In this document: piece by piece, positions 33,857 to 42,625 of the stretch | How the letters are laid out: each line of letters begins with the position of its first letter | How positions within the stretch are numbered: position 1 is the stretch's first letter | Assembly: GCA_013314775.1 (NCBI GenBank) | Contig: JABUFB010000006.1 | Coordinates: forward strand, 124,001 to 188,000 | Length of the DNA: 64,000 bases | DNA from: Armatimonadota bacterium | Lineage (GTDB): Bacteria; Armatimonadota; Zipacnadia; Zipacnadales; JABUFB01 | Direction of reading: 5' to 3' | Notes under the pieces: generated by a model | What the model was told of the DNA's origin: nothing | Seen by the model: only the letters and a program-made list of their open reading frames with translations | Database searches by the model: none | Translations under genes and position numbers: made by a program

Positions 33857-34288
33857 TCATCCCCCTGCCGCTTTCTTCCGCGACTTCTCCACGCCCTGCC
33901 GTGCCAGGGCATCCGCCCGCTCGTTCTTCTCCCGCGCCACGTGCTCGAACTTCACCGAGTCGAACCCTTCCATCGCCCGCCGCAACTGCACATGGAGCTT
34001 CGCGATGCCCGGATTCTTGATGCGGTATTGCCCCCAGACCTGCTTGCACATGAGTTCGCTATCGGAACGCACAGTCACGTTGCGCAGCCCCAGCTCCCGC
34101 GCCCGCTCCAGCGCCGCGATGGCGCCGCTGTACTCGGCGATGTTGTTGGTGCCGTGGCCGACGGCAACCGCGTCTTCGGCCAGGATTTCCCCGTCAGGTG
34201 CGGCGATGACGTATCCTGCGCCGGCCGGCCCCGGATTTCCGCTGCATGCTCCGTCGGTGTAGATCACGGCCTCGTCACACGTTGCCAT
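33857..34288 (-). CDS. Ribonuclease HI family protein
   Basis: A 143-residue RNase H-fold protein: IYTDGACSGNPGPAGAG (first catalytic Asp), NNIAEYSGAIAALE (Glu), VRSDSELMCKQV (second Asp) and NERADALARQG (final Asp). It has the RHEYGD-type short form seen in RNase HI paralogues that cleave RNA in RNA-DNA hybrids. It directly precedes a small hypothetical gene and directly follows a membrane protein gene; no gap separates the membrane protein stop from its ATG. Confidence 0.92.
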   Translation of the reverse strand: MATCDEAVIYTDGACSGNPGPAGAGYVIAAPDGEILAEDAVAVGHGTNNIAEYSGAIAALERARELGLRNVTVRSDSELMCKQVWGQYRIKNPGIAKLHVQLRRAMEGFDSVKFEHVAREKNERADALARQGVEKSRKKAAGG

Positions 34289-35236
34289 TTACCGCTCCCA
34301 GTCTCCAGGCTTCTTCTTCTCGGGGTCGAACAGCGGGCCGGGCAGGTCAGCCGACGGTTTCTGCTGCTGCAGGCCGATCCAGTCCGCCGGTGCCGGCCGC
34401 CCCAGGGATTCGGCCATCATCATCAGGTCGAAGCCTTCCTTGCGAATGCGCAGATCGTAGTACACCAGCACCACGCCGATCATCCACAGGGGCTGCAGCA
34501 GCAGTGACACCAGGGAACTGACCACCTGGTTCAATATCTGGGCCGCCATCGCAAGCTGGCTCTCCTGCGCCATCATCACCGTCGCGAGAATCTGGGTGGG
34601 CAGGCTCACGCCGTAGGTGACCACTGCCGCCAGCAGCATGAGAATCGACAGGGCGCCGAAGATCCGCCAGAAATGTCCCGCGGTCAGCGACCAACTCCGC
34701 GCAAGAGCGTCCCAGCCGGACCGGTTTTCCAGCACGTTGATGACCGCCGGCCCCAGCATGTACCGAACCATGAGCCAGATCATCAGGACAAAGCCGGCGA
34801 TCAGCAGCCCGCCGATGAACACCCCGTAGCCGATGAGCCAGTACAGGATCGTCGTCCACAGCACCTGACCCCAGCGCGGGAGTGCCGCTTCATACGCATC
34901 GCGCACACTGATCGGCCTGCCCAGGTAACGTTCGGAAATGCCGATGGCCAGCGCAGCCTGGCCCAGCGGGTACAGCAAGCTCATCAGGAAAAGCAGGACT
35001 ACCGGCCCGATGGCGCTGGACATCTGCTCCAGCGAGACCTCGGAGCCCGACTGCCCGGAGGCCATCAGGATCGGCATGAGGCTCACCTGAACGGCGATGC
35101 CCACCACCATGATGGGTATCTGGACCACCGCCGCAATGCCCAGGATCGGCGCGAAATTGCGGCGGTAGATCCAGATCGACGCGTCGATGATGTCCGAGAT
35201 CGTCAGTGGCCGCAGGTACAGCTTGTCCGCGCTCAT
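34289..35236 (-). CDS. Membrane protein with glycerophosphodiesterase-type membrane domain
   Basis: A 315-residue protein with about six hydrophobic segments and the C-terminal signature VYYDLRIRKEGFDLMMMAESL, found in the membrane domain shared with glycerophosphoryl diester phosphodiesterases and DUF-type relatives. No phosphodiesterase catalytic domain is attached. ATG at 35236 (MSADKLYLRPL) is chosen because a GGGGGCGAG lies just upstream. The stop is one base before the RNase H start. Function unknown. Confidence 0.75.
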   Translation of the reverse strand: MSADKLYLRPLTISDIIDASIWIYRRNFAPILGIAAVVQIPIMVVGIAVQVSLMPILMASGQSGSEVSLEQMSSAIGPVVLLFLMSLLYPLGQAALAIGISERYLGRPISVRDAYEAALPRWGQVLWTTILYWLIGYGVFIGGLLIAGFVLMIWLMVRYMLGPAVINVLENRSGWDALARSWSLTAGHFWRIFGALSILMLLAAVVTYGVSLPTQILATVMMAQESQLAMAAQILNQVVSSLVSLLLQPLWMIGVVLVYYDLRIRKEGFDLMMMAESLGRPAPADWIGLQQQKPSADLPGPLFDPEKKKPGDWER

Positions 35237-35365
35237 GGTCTCGCCCCCTGTTGTCTTGCCCGTCTCGCGTTGCAACCCGACACAGAGCCTTTACTGCGCG
35301 TCAATCAACCTGCCTTCGGCCTCGCCGATAGTAACGCCGAGACTGCAGAATGAGAGGTTCGCGAC

Positions 35366-35515
35366 ATGATCTTCGCCTTCGCCATCACCGCATGGTTCAT
35401 CCTGGGACTGCTCGCTCTCGGCGCCTGCTGCGTCGGAGCCCGCAGGACCGAGCCCGAGCCCCAGCCCGAACCGGTGCCCGCGAGCGCCGCCCAGGTGGAG
35501 CGCATGGCAGCCTGA
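35366..35515 (+). CDS. Small single-pass membrane protein, 49 residues
   Basis: ATG at 35366 has GAGAGG eight bases upstream. The product has one hydrophobic helix (FAITAWFILGLLALGACC) and a Pro/Glu-rich tail (TEPEPQPEPVP). It ends exactly where the nucleotidyltransferase gene on the other strand ends, with no gap. It is a plausible but unproven microprotein. Confidence 0.5.
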   Translation: MIFAFAITAWFILGLLALGACCVGARRTEPEPQPEPVPASAAQVERMAA

Positions 35516-36574
35516 TCACCGGTCCACGGCCTGCTCCACCTGGCCGTCGGGCCGCACGATCATCGGTCGCGCCCGGTCGCCCCGCAGTTCCGTGCCTTCC
35601 GGCACCACGGCATTCTCCTCCACGATGCAGCGGGTCAGTATCGACCCCGCGCCGATGGTCGCCCCGGTGAACACCGCCACATTGCGAAGCTGGGCATTGT
35701 CCTCTACCCGGCAGCCATCCATAAGCACCGTGTTTGGCCCGACGCGGCAGTTCGTCAGCCTGCATCCCGCGCCGATATGTATGGTGGGCTTCACCACGCA
35801 GCCGTCATCCACGTCGGCGGACGGATCGATGAACATCCCGTGCTGGTCTCGGTAGCGGTGCTCCATCATGCGCGCATTCAGGTCCAGCACCGCCGCCGGC
35901 CGGGCTACGTCGGACCAGTAGCCTTCCAGTTTCACCGCACGGATGCGCCGCCCCTCGCGGATCATGGCCTGCACTGCGTCGGGCAGTTCAATCTCCCCCC
36001 GGACCGAGGGCCTCAGCGTCCGCAAGCGGTCGAAGAACTCGGGGCGGTAGACGAAGACCCCGGCATTGTTCCAGGTGGTGGTGCTGGTGCCCTTGGGCGG
36101 CTTCTCCTGGATGCGCGTGACGTACCCCTCCTCCTCATACACCGCCGCGCCCTCGAAGGGATCTTCCACATAGTTGAGGCTCAGAACCGCGTCGGGATCG
36201 TCCTCCCGGAAGGCTCGGACCACCGCCTGATAGTTCTCCGGCGGCACGAGAATATCGCCCCAGGACATGAAAAAGGGCTCACCCGCCACGAAATCCTCGG
36301 CCATGAGCGCCGCGTGACCCGTGCCTTTCGGCTCGCCCTGCCAGATATACTCGATGCGCACCCCGAGACGGCTGCCGTCGCCGAAATGATCGATGACCGT
36401 CTCACCAAGATGCTGGATGATCAGCGCGATCTCGTCCACCCCGGCATCCCGCGCGCCAATGACGATATGTTCGAGAATAGGCCGGTCGAGCACCGGTACG
36501 AGGGGCTTGGGGCGGCGCTCGGTGAGAGGCAGCATGCGAGTGCCTTTACCGGCGGCGAGAATGACGCCCTTCAC
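35516..36574 (-). CDS. Sugar-1-phosphate nucleotidyltransferase (GlmU/RmlA-like)
   Basis: A 352-residue NTP transferase. The N-terminal fold has GVILAAGKGTRMLPLTERRPKPLVPV (the signature loop) and VLSLNYVEDPFEGAAVYEEEGYV. Residues about 230-350 form a left-handed beta-helix like repeat (PTIHIGAGCRLTNC, GPNTVLMDGC, GATIGAGSIL), typical of GlmU-type or bacterial GMPP enzymes. GTG at 36574 is set by GGAGGTG. The exact sugar nucleotide is unclear (glucose-1-P thymidylyl or mannose-1-P guanylyl are possible). Confidence 0.88.
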   Translation of the reverse strand: MKGVILAAGKGTRMLPLTERRPKPLVPVLDRPILEHIVIGARDAGVDEIALIIQHLGETVIDHFGDGSRLGVRIEYIWQGEPKGTGHAALMAEDFVAGEPFFMSWGDILVPPENYQAVVRAFREDDPDAVLSLNYVEDPFEGAAVYEEEGYVTRIQEKPPKGTSTTTWNNAGVFVYRPEFFDRLRTLRPSVRGEIELPDAVQAMIREGRRIRAVKLEGYWSDVARPAAVLDLNARMMEHRYRDQHGMFIDPSADVDDGCVVKPTIHIGAGCRLTNCRVGPNTVLMDGCRVEDNAQLRNVAVFTGATIGAGSILTRCIVEENAVVPEGTELRGDRARPMIVRPDGQVEQAVDR

Positions 36575-36897
36575 GCGCGGTTCACCTCCGAAGAGTTGTC
36601 CGTCAAGAGGGTGCCCAGAGCGGCACCGGTGCTCATACCCGCCGACGGTCTCGGACCGGGGGACTCGGAAACGGAACACAGGCACCCTCTTCGCAGGAGG
36701 CCGCGAAACGTGATGCCAGTCCCCCGGTTCCGCCGCGCCTTCCAGCCCCTTCCCGGTGGAAACAGGTCCCGGTTTGTGATAACCTGTAGCCGCTGGGCAT
36801 TGGCGGCTGCATGCCGCTACGCCCCCGGCTGTTGCACGCTATCTTACACGAAGGTTCTGCGTCGGGCAAAGCGTCGCGCGCACCGAAGGAGTCTGCC
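36575..36897. other. 323-bp divergent spacer, no gene seen
   Basis: It lies between the divergent nucleotidyltransferase and ComB starts. I see no promoter pair, hairpin or repeat that stands out. Frames crossing it are not convincing. Confidence 0.4.
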
Positions 36898-37656
36898 TTG
36901 CTCGTCTTTGTGGAAAACGGTCTGGCCGGTTGCGCGCTGGCTCTGGAGCGCCAGGCCGTGGCCGTCATCGTCGATGCACTGCGCGCCAGCGCCAACATCA
37001 CCTCCATGTTCCACTACGGGACTGCCGAACTGCTGGTGGTACGCGAGGTGGAGCAGGCATTCCGGCAGCGCGAACTGTGGCCCGGCGCAATCCTTTCGGG
37101 CGAGCGCGGTGGCCTACCCGTGCCCGGTTTCGACCGGGGCAACAGCCCGTTGCAGGCGCCGCCCGACCTGGATATCCGGCGGGTGGTGTTCAGCTCATCC
37201 AACTGCTCGCGCTGCTGCGTGGGCGTCGCCGGTGCGCCCTGGGTCTTCCTGGGAACAACGGTCAACGCCTCCGCCGTGGCGGGGAAAATTCTCGAGACCG
37301 CCTGCCGGGAACTGGTCTGCATCACCGCCGGCGCCTTCGAGGACGAGGTGCGCCTGACTATCGAAGATCACCTGGCCGCGGGCGCGATCCTGTCAGCCAT
37401 CGAGGCGACAGGCGAACCCGTGGAACCGGGCAATGACCGGGCGCGCTTGTGCCGCATGGTGTACGAGCCAATGAACCAGCCCGAACTGACCCGCGCATTC
37501 CAGGAATCCGATAATGGCCGGGGCCTGGCGCGCATCGGCCTGGGCGACGACGTGCAATTTGCCTCGTTGCTGGACGTGTTCACTGAAGTCCCGCGCGTGG
37601 CCGAGATGGTGCCCCTGCCGGGTGGCGAGACAGGGGCGCTTGTACTGCCTGACTGA
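36898..37656 (+). CDS. comB: 2-phosphosulfolactate phosphatase family protein (ComB)
   Basis: A 252-residue ComB-fold enzyme. Key segments are VAVIVDALRASANITSMF, GERGGLPVPGFDRGNSPLQ, VFSSSNCSRCC and VCITAGAFEDEV. Family members hydrolyse (2R)-phospho-3-sulfolactate in coenzyme M-type pathways, although many bacterial ones have unknown substrates. The start is TTG at 36898 with AAGGAG five bases before it (GTG 36910 is possible). It lies 44 bp before the exported SGNH gene on the same strand. Confidence 0.85.
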   Translation: MLVFVENGLAGCALALERQAVAVIVDALRASANITSMFHYGTAELLVVREVEQAFRQRELWPGAILSGERGGLPVPGFDRGNSPLQAPPDLDIRRVVFSSSNCSRCCVGVAGAPWVFLGTTVNASAVAGKILETACRELVCITAGAFEDEVRLTIEDHLAAGAILSAIEATGEPVEPGNDRARLCRMVYEPMNQPELTRAFQESDNGRGLARIGLGDDVQFASLLDVFTEVPRVAEMVPLPGGETGALVLPD

Positions 37657-37700
37657 CCCGCAGGATATGCTCCTGTTGGATTCGTTTCCTGGAGGCTCAC

Positions 37701-39503
37701 ATGAAAGCCCTCCTTGCCTTTGCCCTTGCTGCTGTGCTCTGCGCCGTCGCAGGCGCCGAGATCATGTTCCAAGATTCCTTCGAAGGCCCCAGCCCTGTGA
37801 ACTGGCAGCAGTCGTGGGGCCCTGCGGAACGATCCCGGGACATGGCCCAGGACGGCGAGTGGGCCATCAAGGAGTCGCTCGAGGACAAGTACGGGCTTTC
37901 GGTGTGGTACACCGAGTTCCCAGCCCATCCGCGGGCGATCTACAAGGCTACCGCATGGGTCTTCATCCCGCCCACCGAAAAGAAGGTGTCCGCCGCCCTG
38001 CGCTTCACACGTCGCGACTGGTCCGGGCTTGCCGGCGCGGAGACCGTTGAACAGGGCAAGTGGGTGAAGCTCGAGGCGACCTACGAGAACAAGTCGGAGC
38101 GCACGGTGCGCCTGCAGATGTTCCAGGGCGGCGCCCACCAGGCTGGCCTGGGCGGTACCCTGATGTATTGGGACAATGTGACGCTAGAACGCGAATTGGG
38201 GGAGATCAAACTGGATGAGGGCATTATGATCAACCCGTATGTCATCGAGGGTCTGGAGGTCACGCCCGCGGGCGGCATGAGCGTGAGAGTGGCCCCCGGT
38301 AAGATCGACGTGGACGGCAAGGTCGTCGAAGTGACGCAAGAGACGGTGCTTACTCTGGAGCCCGCGCGAATCATCCGGGTCCGCGACGAGCAGGCGAGGC
38401 TCACCGACGAGGAGCCCCGCAGCTACAACAGAGGGACCCCGCTCCAGCTCTGCCTGGGGCCGGGGGTCACCATCGCGGGCTGTCTGGATCCCAACTCGCT
38501 AGTTATCAAGCAGGCCGCCGGCCCCGATGCGCCGCGCTATGAAGAGGGCAAGGACTGGCGCGCCGACAAGCTCTGGGCGCGAGTCGGCAGGCTGGACGGG
38601 GCAATCGGTGCGGATACCACCGTTTTCATCGATTACGACGTAAGCCTCATGCGGTTGGATACCATCTTTGTCCGCTCTGACGGCACCCTTGGCGTGCGGC
38701 AGGGGGCCGAGCACAAGATGATCCCCGAGCCGCCGAAGGCCGACGCCTTTGCCCGGCCCCTGTGCAATGTGTGGCTGCGCTACAATTGCCGGGAGATCAC
38801 CGAGGACCTGATCTACCCCATCGGCCCGCCGTACCCCTCCGCAACCCAGGCCCAGATCGCGGCCAATGCCGCGCTTCTGCCGAAGACCATCGAAAAGCTC
38901 AACCAGGGCGGGGACTTCACCATTGTCTTCTGGGGCGACTCCGTCACCTGCGGCGGAGACGCATCCAGCCAGGATAAAGCCTTCCCGCTGGCCTTCACTA
39001 ACTGGCTGCGCACCAAGTATCCGCAGGCCAATATCAAGTATGTGAACGCCGGCACCGGCGGATGGAACAGCGACGGCAAGCTGCCCCTCTTCGAGGAGCA
39101 GGTCATGGTCCACGAGCCGGACCTGATGGTCATCGAGTTCGTCAACGACATGGGTATGAGCCGCGAGAAGATCTTCGCCAACTACACGAAGGCCGTCGGG
39201 CGGGTGCGGGAAATCGGTGGCGAGGTCATCATCGTGACGCCCCATTTCGTGCGCCCCGACTGGATGGGCTCCGGCGATAACATGCGCACTCCGGAAACCC
39301 GTGCAGCAGTCACCTACCTGCGGGAGTTCGCCGCCGAGAACAAGGTTGCCCTTGCGGATGCATCGAAGCGTTGGGAGCACCTGTGGGTCGAAGGCCTGCC
39401 ATACATCACGCTGCTTTACAACTCGATCAACCACCCGGAAGATCGGGGGCACTGGCTGTTCGTGGAGGAACTGCAGAAATGCTTCCCGGTGGCTGCACAG
39501 TGA
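37701..39503 (+). CDS. Exported SGNH/GDSL hydrolase with N-terminal carbohydrate-binding-like domain
   Basis: A 600-residue secreted protein. The signal peptide is MKALLAFALAAVLCAVAGA. A jellyroll/CBM-like region is at about 25-170. The C-terminal SGNH hydrolase has FWGDSVTCGGDA (Ser414), a glycine-rich NAGTGGWNSDGK block, VIEFVNDMG (Asn block) and SINHPEDRGHW (Asp-x-x-His). These are esterase or lipase-like enzymes acting on extracellular carbohydrate esters. GGAGG lies seven bases before the ATG. It starts an array of exported proteins. Confidence 0.85.
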   Translation: MKALLAFALAAVLCAVAGAEIMFQDSFEGPSPVNWQQSWGPAERSRDMAQDGEWAIKESLEDKYGLSVWYTEFPAHPRAIYKATAWVFIPPTEKKVSAALRFTRRDWSGLAGAETVEQGKWVKLEATYENKSERTVRLQMFQGGAHQAGLGGTLMYWDNVTLERELGEIKLDEGIMINPYVIEGLEVTPAGGMSVRVAPGKIDVDGKVVEVTQETVLTLEPARIIRVRDEQARLTDEEPRSYNRGTPLQLCLGPGVTIAGCLDPNSLVIKQAAGPDAPRYEEGKDWRADKLWARVGRLDGAIGADTTVFIDYDVSLMRLDTIFVRSDGTLGVRQGAEHKMIPEPPKADAFARPLCNVWLRYNCREITEDLIYPIGPPYPSATQAQIAANAALLPKTIEKLNQGGDFTIVFWGDSVTCGGDASSQDKAFPLAFTNWLRTKYPQANIKYVNAGTGGWNSDGKLPLFEEQVMVHEPDLMVIEFVNDMGMSREKIFANYTKAVGRVREIGGEVIIVTPHFVRPDWMGSGDNMRTPETRAAVTYLREFAAENKVALADASKRWEHLWVEGLPYITLLYNSINHPEDRGHWLFVEELQKCFPVAAQ

Positions 39504-39516
39504 GGGAGTGAGAGTG

Positions 39517-40173
39517 ATGCTCAGACTTCGAGGAATGCTGATCTGCCTTGCCATGACCACCATCTGCAGCGCAGTCACCGCCGCCGACCTGCTCCACTTT
39601 GACCTCAGCCAGTGGCCCATCGCGGGCTGGGCGGATGCGCGCGAAGAGCGTTTCCCGGCTTTCGGCCAATGGGCGGTCTCCCAGCAGGGCATCACAAATG
39701 TGATCCCTTCCGGGGTCGAGGAGAAGGACATCGTCGCCATGAAAAACGGCGTGGGCATGGCCAGTTCGGTTCTGGTCGGCCGGCCGGCGCGGAATGTCAC
39801 CGCGACCGCAACCACGTCCTTCGAACGCAAGGGAGCCCCGTCAATCCTCCTGCGCGCCGAAGCCCGGCCTGACGGCCGCGGCTATGTGACCGGACAGATG
39901 CTCTCGCTGGTCCTGTACGAGTCTGGCGTGAACCTGTGGCGGTTTGACGGCGCGAAATGGCACAAGGCGGCCGCCGAGAAGTTCGAGGTGGAGCCCTGCG
40001 TCTTCCATACACTGAAGGTACGGCTGGAAGGCCCTCGCGCCAGGGTCTGGTTGGACGGCAAGGCCGTCATGGAGACCGAGGACGTGGGCCTGGACGTCCC
40101 CGGCCTCGTGGGCTTGTGGGCGGGGGAAGGGCCCTGCCATTTCCGCAGCCTGCGCCTGCGGCTGGCTGATTGA
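39517..40173 (+). CDS. Exported laminin-G/DUF1080-like protein
   Basis: A 218-residue protein with signal peptide MLRLRGMLICLAMTTICSAVTA. The body is a beta-rich fold ending VFHTLKVRLEGPRARVWLDGKAVMETEDVGL, then VPGLVGLWAGEGPCHFRSLRL, as in DUF1080/3-keto-disaccharide hydrolase-like and LamG proteins. It has no catalytic motif I recognise. ATG 39517 has GAGGGAG upstream. It follows the SGNH gene with a 13-bp gap. Confidence 0.7.
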   Translation: MLRLRGMLICLAMTTICSAVTAADLLHFDLSQWPIAGWADAREERFPAFGQWAVSQQGITNVIPSGVEEKDIVAMKNGVGMASSVLVGRPARNVTATATTSFERKGAPSILLRAEARPDGRGYVTGQMLSLVLYESGVNLWRFDGAKWHKAAAEKFEVEPCVFHTLKVRLEGPRARVWLDGKAVMETEDVGLDVPGLVGLWAGEGPCHFRSLRLRLAD

Positions 40174-40231
40174 GCATTCCGGGAGCGGTTCGCGCAACGC
40201 TCCAGACTGTCTTGGGGAGAGAGCAACCACG

Positions 40232-41716
40232 ATGCACCGGCTGATGCTTGTCCCGGCGCTCATTGTTGCGTGTGTCTGTGCATGGGCAGAACCGGCCCTG
40301 CAGATCGGTATTTCCAAGCGCATCCCGGCCCAGGGCGACACCGTGAGGCTGTCGGCATATCTCGAGGGCTGGCAAGCGCCCGCGGATAGTTCCGGCGTAG
40401 TCTTCACCGCCCAGCGTGGGGGCATCGAGCGCACCCTCGGCAAATGCGCACTCGCGACCAACCCCGCGAAACCCTTTGAGCCCAGTGTGGAATGGGCGCC
40501 CGGCGCGTCCGGGCTGTATCGTATCACCGCGCGGCTGGAGTCCACCGGCGAAGAGACCCGGCTGCTTGCGCCGGTGGTCACCCAGAACGTCTACTTCTGC
40601 TTCTACGGCGCAACCCGGCCTGAAACAACCTGGATGACCCACCACCTTACCGCGAGCGCGTCCGAGATCGACGGCCTTCATGCCCGCGGGGTCGTGGCGC
40701 TGAAGCCTGTGGGTGGAGTCTCGTATCTTGGTGGCCCGCGACCCGAGGACATCCGTCAGGACATCGATTTCGAGCAACTGGCGCAGAGGGTGGTCGCGGA
40801 CTACACCCAGGTCGATCCGTGGGACGGGATCGCCATCGACGAACTGGGCATGTGGGACGACCACCCCGAGCAGGAGCAACTCGCCCTGGGCTTCTGGCAG
40901 ATCATGAAAAAGGCCCGCGCGGCGGCGCCCGGCAAGTTCATCGCGGCCTGGCAGTTCGCGTCTCTTAGTCCCTTGGTCTGCAATATGTTGCGGGACACCA
41001 CCGATCTTGTCATGTGCGAGGTCTACCAGAACTACTTCCGGGCCTGGTATGACCAGCACCGCTTCTATGACTACCTGCAGCAGCGCATCGATATGGCCCG
41101 GGACATGATGATCAGCAAGAAGACGGTCATCGGCCTGAGCATCTCCTCGGACTACGGCTCGATCACCCCTGAGGAGCTTGAGGACCAGATCCGGTACATC
41201 CGCGCGCACGGGCCGGAAATCCGCGGCCTGGCGTTTTTCACCACAAGCCGATGCGACCCCGAAGTCCTCAAGCGGGCCAATGACTGCTGCTATCGGTACT
41301 GGGTGAAGCCTGCGGTGGGGATCTTCAGCGAAGCCGACCTGACCTTCTCGGACTACCAGCCCCGGAATCACGGCGTTGTGCGGATCAACGCGACGGTGCA
41401 TAATGTGGGCGGCAGCACCGCGGCGCCGGTGGCAGTGCGCTTCTGGGAAGGCGACCCGGCCAACGGTGGGAAGCTCATCGGCCAGCGCAGCATCGCCTCG
41501 ATCCCCGCGGCCCGCTGGGTGGATCCCCTGGCTCGCGACGCGGCAAGCATCGAACCTGCGGAAGCCATGCGCAAGGAAGGTTTCGGCATGGTCACCGTGT
41601 CTATGGACTGGAAAGCAACTTCCAGCGGACCGGTCGAGATCTGGGCGGAGATCGTGCCGGATGACGGCTACACCATCATCCGCGGTTTCCAGTCGAAGAG
41701 AATCAGCGTCAAGTAG
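40232..41716 (+). CDS. Exported protein with TIM-barrel-like and C-terminal Ig-like regions, unknown
   Basis: A 494-residue secreted protein (signal peptide MHRLMLVPALIVACVCAWA). The middle (about 130-350) looks like a glycoside hydrolase-type barrel: DGIAIDELGMWDDHPEQ with acidic residues at strand ends, then AWQFASLSPL. The C-terminal 120 residues resemble a CARDB/Ig-like domain (DYQPRNHGVVRINATVHNVGG). I do not recognise the family. It lies in the exported gene array before a polyol set. Confidence 0.6.
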   Translation: MHRLMLVPALIVACVCAWAEPALQIGISKRIPAQGDTVRLSAYLEGWQAPADSSGVVFTAQRGGIERTLGKCALATNPAKPFEPSVEWAPGASGLYRITARLESTGEETRLLAPVVTQNVYFCFYGATRPETTWMTHHLTASASEIDGLHARGVVALKPVGGVSYLGGPRPEDIRQDIDFEQLAQRVVADYTQVDPWDGIAIDELGMWDDHPEQEQLALGFWQIMKKARAAAPGKFIAAWQFASLSPLVCNMLRDTTDLVMCEVYQNYFRAWYDQHRFYDYLQQRIDMARDMMISKKTVIGLSISSDYGSITPEELEDQIRYIRAHGPEIRGLAFFTTSRCDPEVLKRANDCCYRYWVKPAVGIFSEADLTFSDYQPRNHGVVRINATVHNVGGSTAAPVAVRFWEGDPANGGKLIGQRSIASIPAARWVDPLARDAASIEPAEAMRKEGFGMVTVSMDWKATSSGPVEIWAEIVPDDGYTIIRGFQSKRISVK

Positions 41717-41743
41717 GGACGGGAATGATTGGTCGCGCGCAGG

Positions 41744-41760
41744 CCGACCGTCCCGGTCGG
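41744..41760. repeat. Perfect palindrome CCGACCG/CGGTCGG, inverted copy of 33577
   Basis: CCGACCG (41744-41750), 3-nt loop, CGGTCGG (41754-41760). It lies between two operons and shares about 27 bp with the element at 33577-33593 in opposite orientation. Confidence 0.7.
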
Positions 41761-41824
41761 CATGAACGACTGGAACATCGCACCCACACCAACCCTTCAC
41801 ATAACTGAAAGGCCGTGAATCGTC

Positions 41825-42583
41825 ATGTCTCAGGATGTCATGACCAATCTCGTCTACCTGTCTCATGTCCTCGGGGATCCCGCCAATGACTTCGCGATCC
41901 TCGGCGAGGGCAACACTTCCGCCCGCGCCGATGCCGAGACCTTCTGGGTCAAGGCCAGCGGCACCGAACTGCGCACCATGCAGCCCGATGGTTTCGTCCG
42001 GGTGCGGTTCGACAAGATCATGGAGCTTCTCCAGTTCGAGGACGTCTCCGATGATCTGTGCAAGGAATACTTCGACGCCGCCTCCGTAGACGCCGCCGGC
42101 AAGCGGCCCTCCACGGAAGCGCTCATGCACGCGATCCTGCTCTCCATGCCCGATGTCAATTATGTCGGGCATACCCACCCCACCGCCATCAATATGTTCA
42201 CCTGCGCCAATGAGGGCAAGCAGGCCTGGCAGGGCCGGCTGTTTCCCGATGAGATCGTCTGCTGCGGCGTCGCCCCGGTCTGGGTGGACTACACCGACCC
42301 CGGCATCCCCCTGGCCCGGGAGGTCAAGACCCGGATTGAGGCGTATATTCAGGAGTACGGCGTGCGCCCCAAGGTGCTTCTGGTGCAGAATCACGGCTTG
42401 ATCGCCATCGGCGCCACGCCGTCGGAAGTGATCAATGCGACGATGATGATGTGCAAGACCGCGCGGGTCCTGTGGGGAACTTTCGCCCTGGGCGGGCCGC
42501 ACTATCTCACACCGAAACAGGTGGAGCGCATCTTCACTTGGCCGTCCGAGAAGTACCGCATGCAGCTACTCGAGAACCGCTGA
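41825..42583 (+). CDS. Class II aldolase/adducin family protein (fuculose/rhamnulose-phosphate aldolase-like)
   Basis: A 252-residue zinc aldolase. GEGNTSAR is the phosphate-binding loop, GHTHP the zinc His pair, and QNHGLIAIG supplies the third His. The substrate cannot be fixed by sequence. It precedes the SorE-like and SrlD-like genes in the same direction, so a polyol- or ketose-phosphate pathway is likely. The aldolase would make DHAP and an aldehyde. Confidence 0.88.
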   Translation: MSQDVMTNLVYLSHVLGDPANDFAILGEGNTSARADAETFWVKASGTELRTMQPDGFVRVRFDKIMELLQFEDVSDDLCKEYFDAASVDAAGKRPSTEALMHAILLSMPDVNYVGHTHPTAINMFTCANEGKQAWQGRLFPDEIVCCGVAPVWVDYTDPGIPLAREVKTRIEAYIQEYGVRPKVLLVQNHGLIAIGATPSEVINATMMMCKTARVLWGTFALGGPHYLTPKQVERIFTWPSEKYRMQLLENR

Positions 42584-42625
42584 GTTACCGCGGGGATCAT
42601 ACTGAGCCTGAAAGGACAATCTGAT

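Noticed and set aside
40067-42502. 811-residue minus-strand frame antisense to the exported and aldolase genes.
   Set aside because: It overlaps three well-supported genes. It results from GC-rich third positions in the opposite strand, and the translation lacks family similarity.
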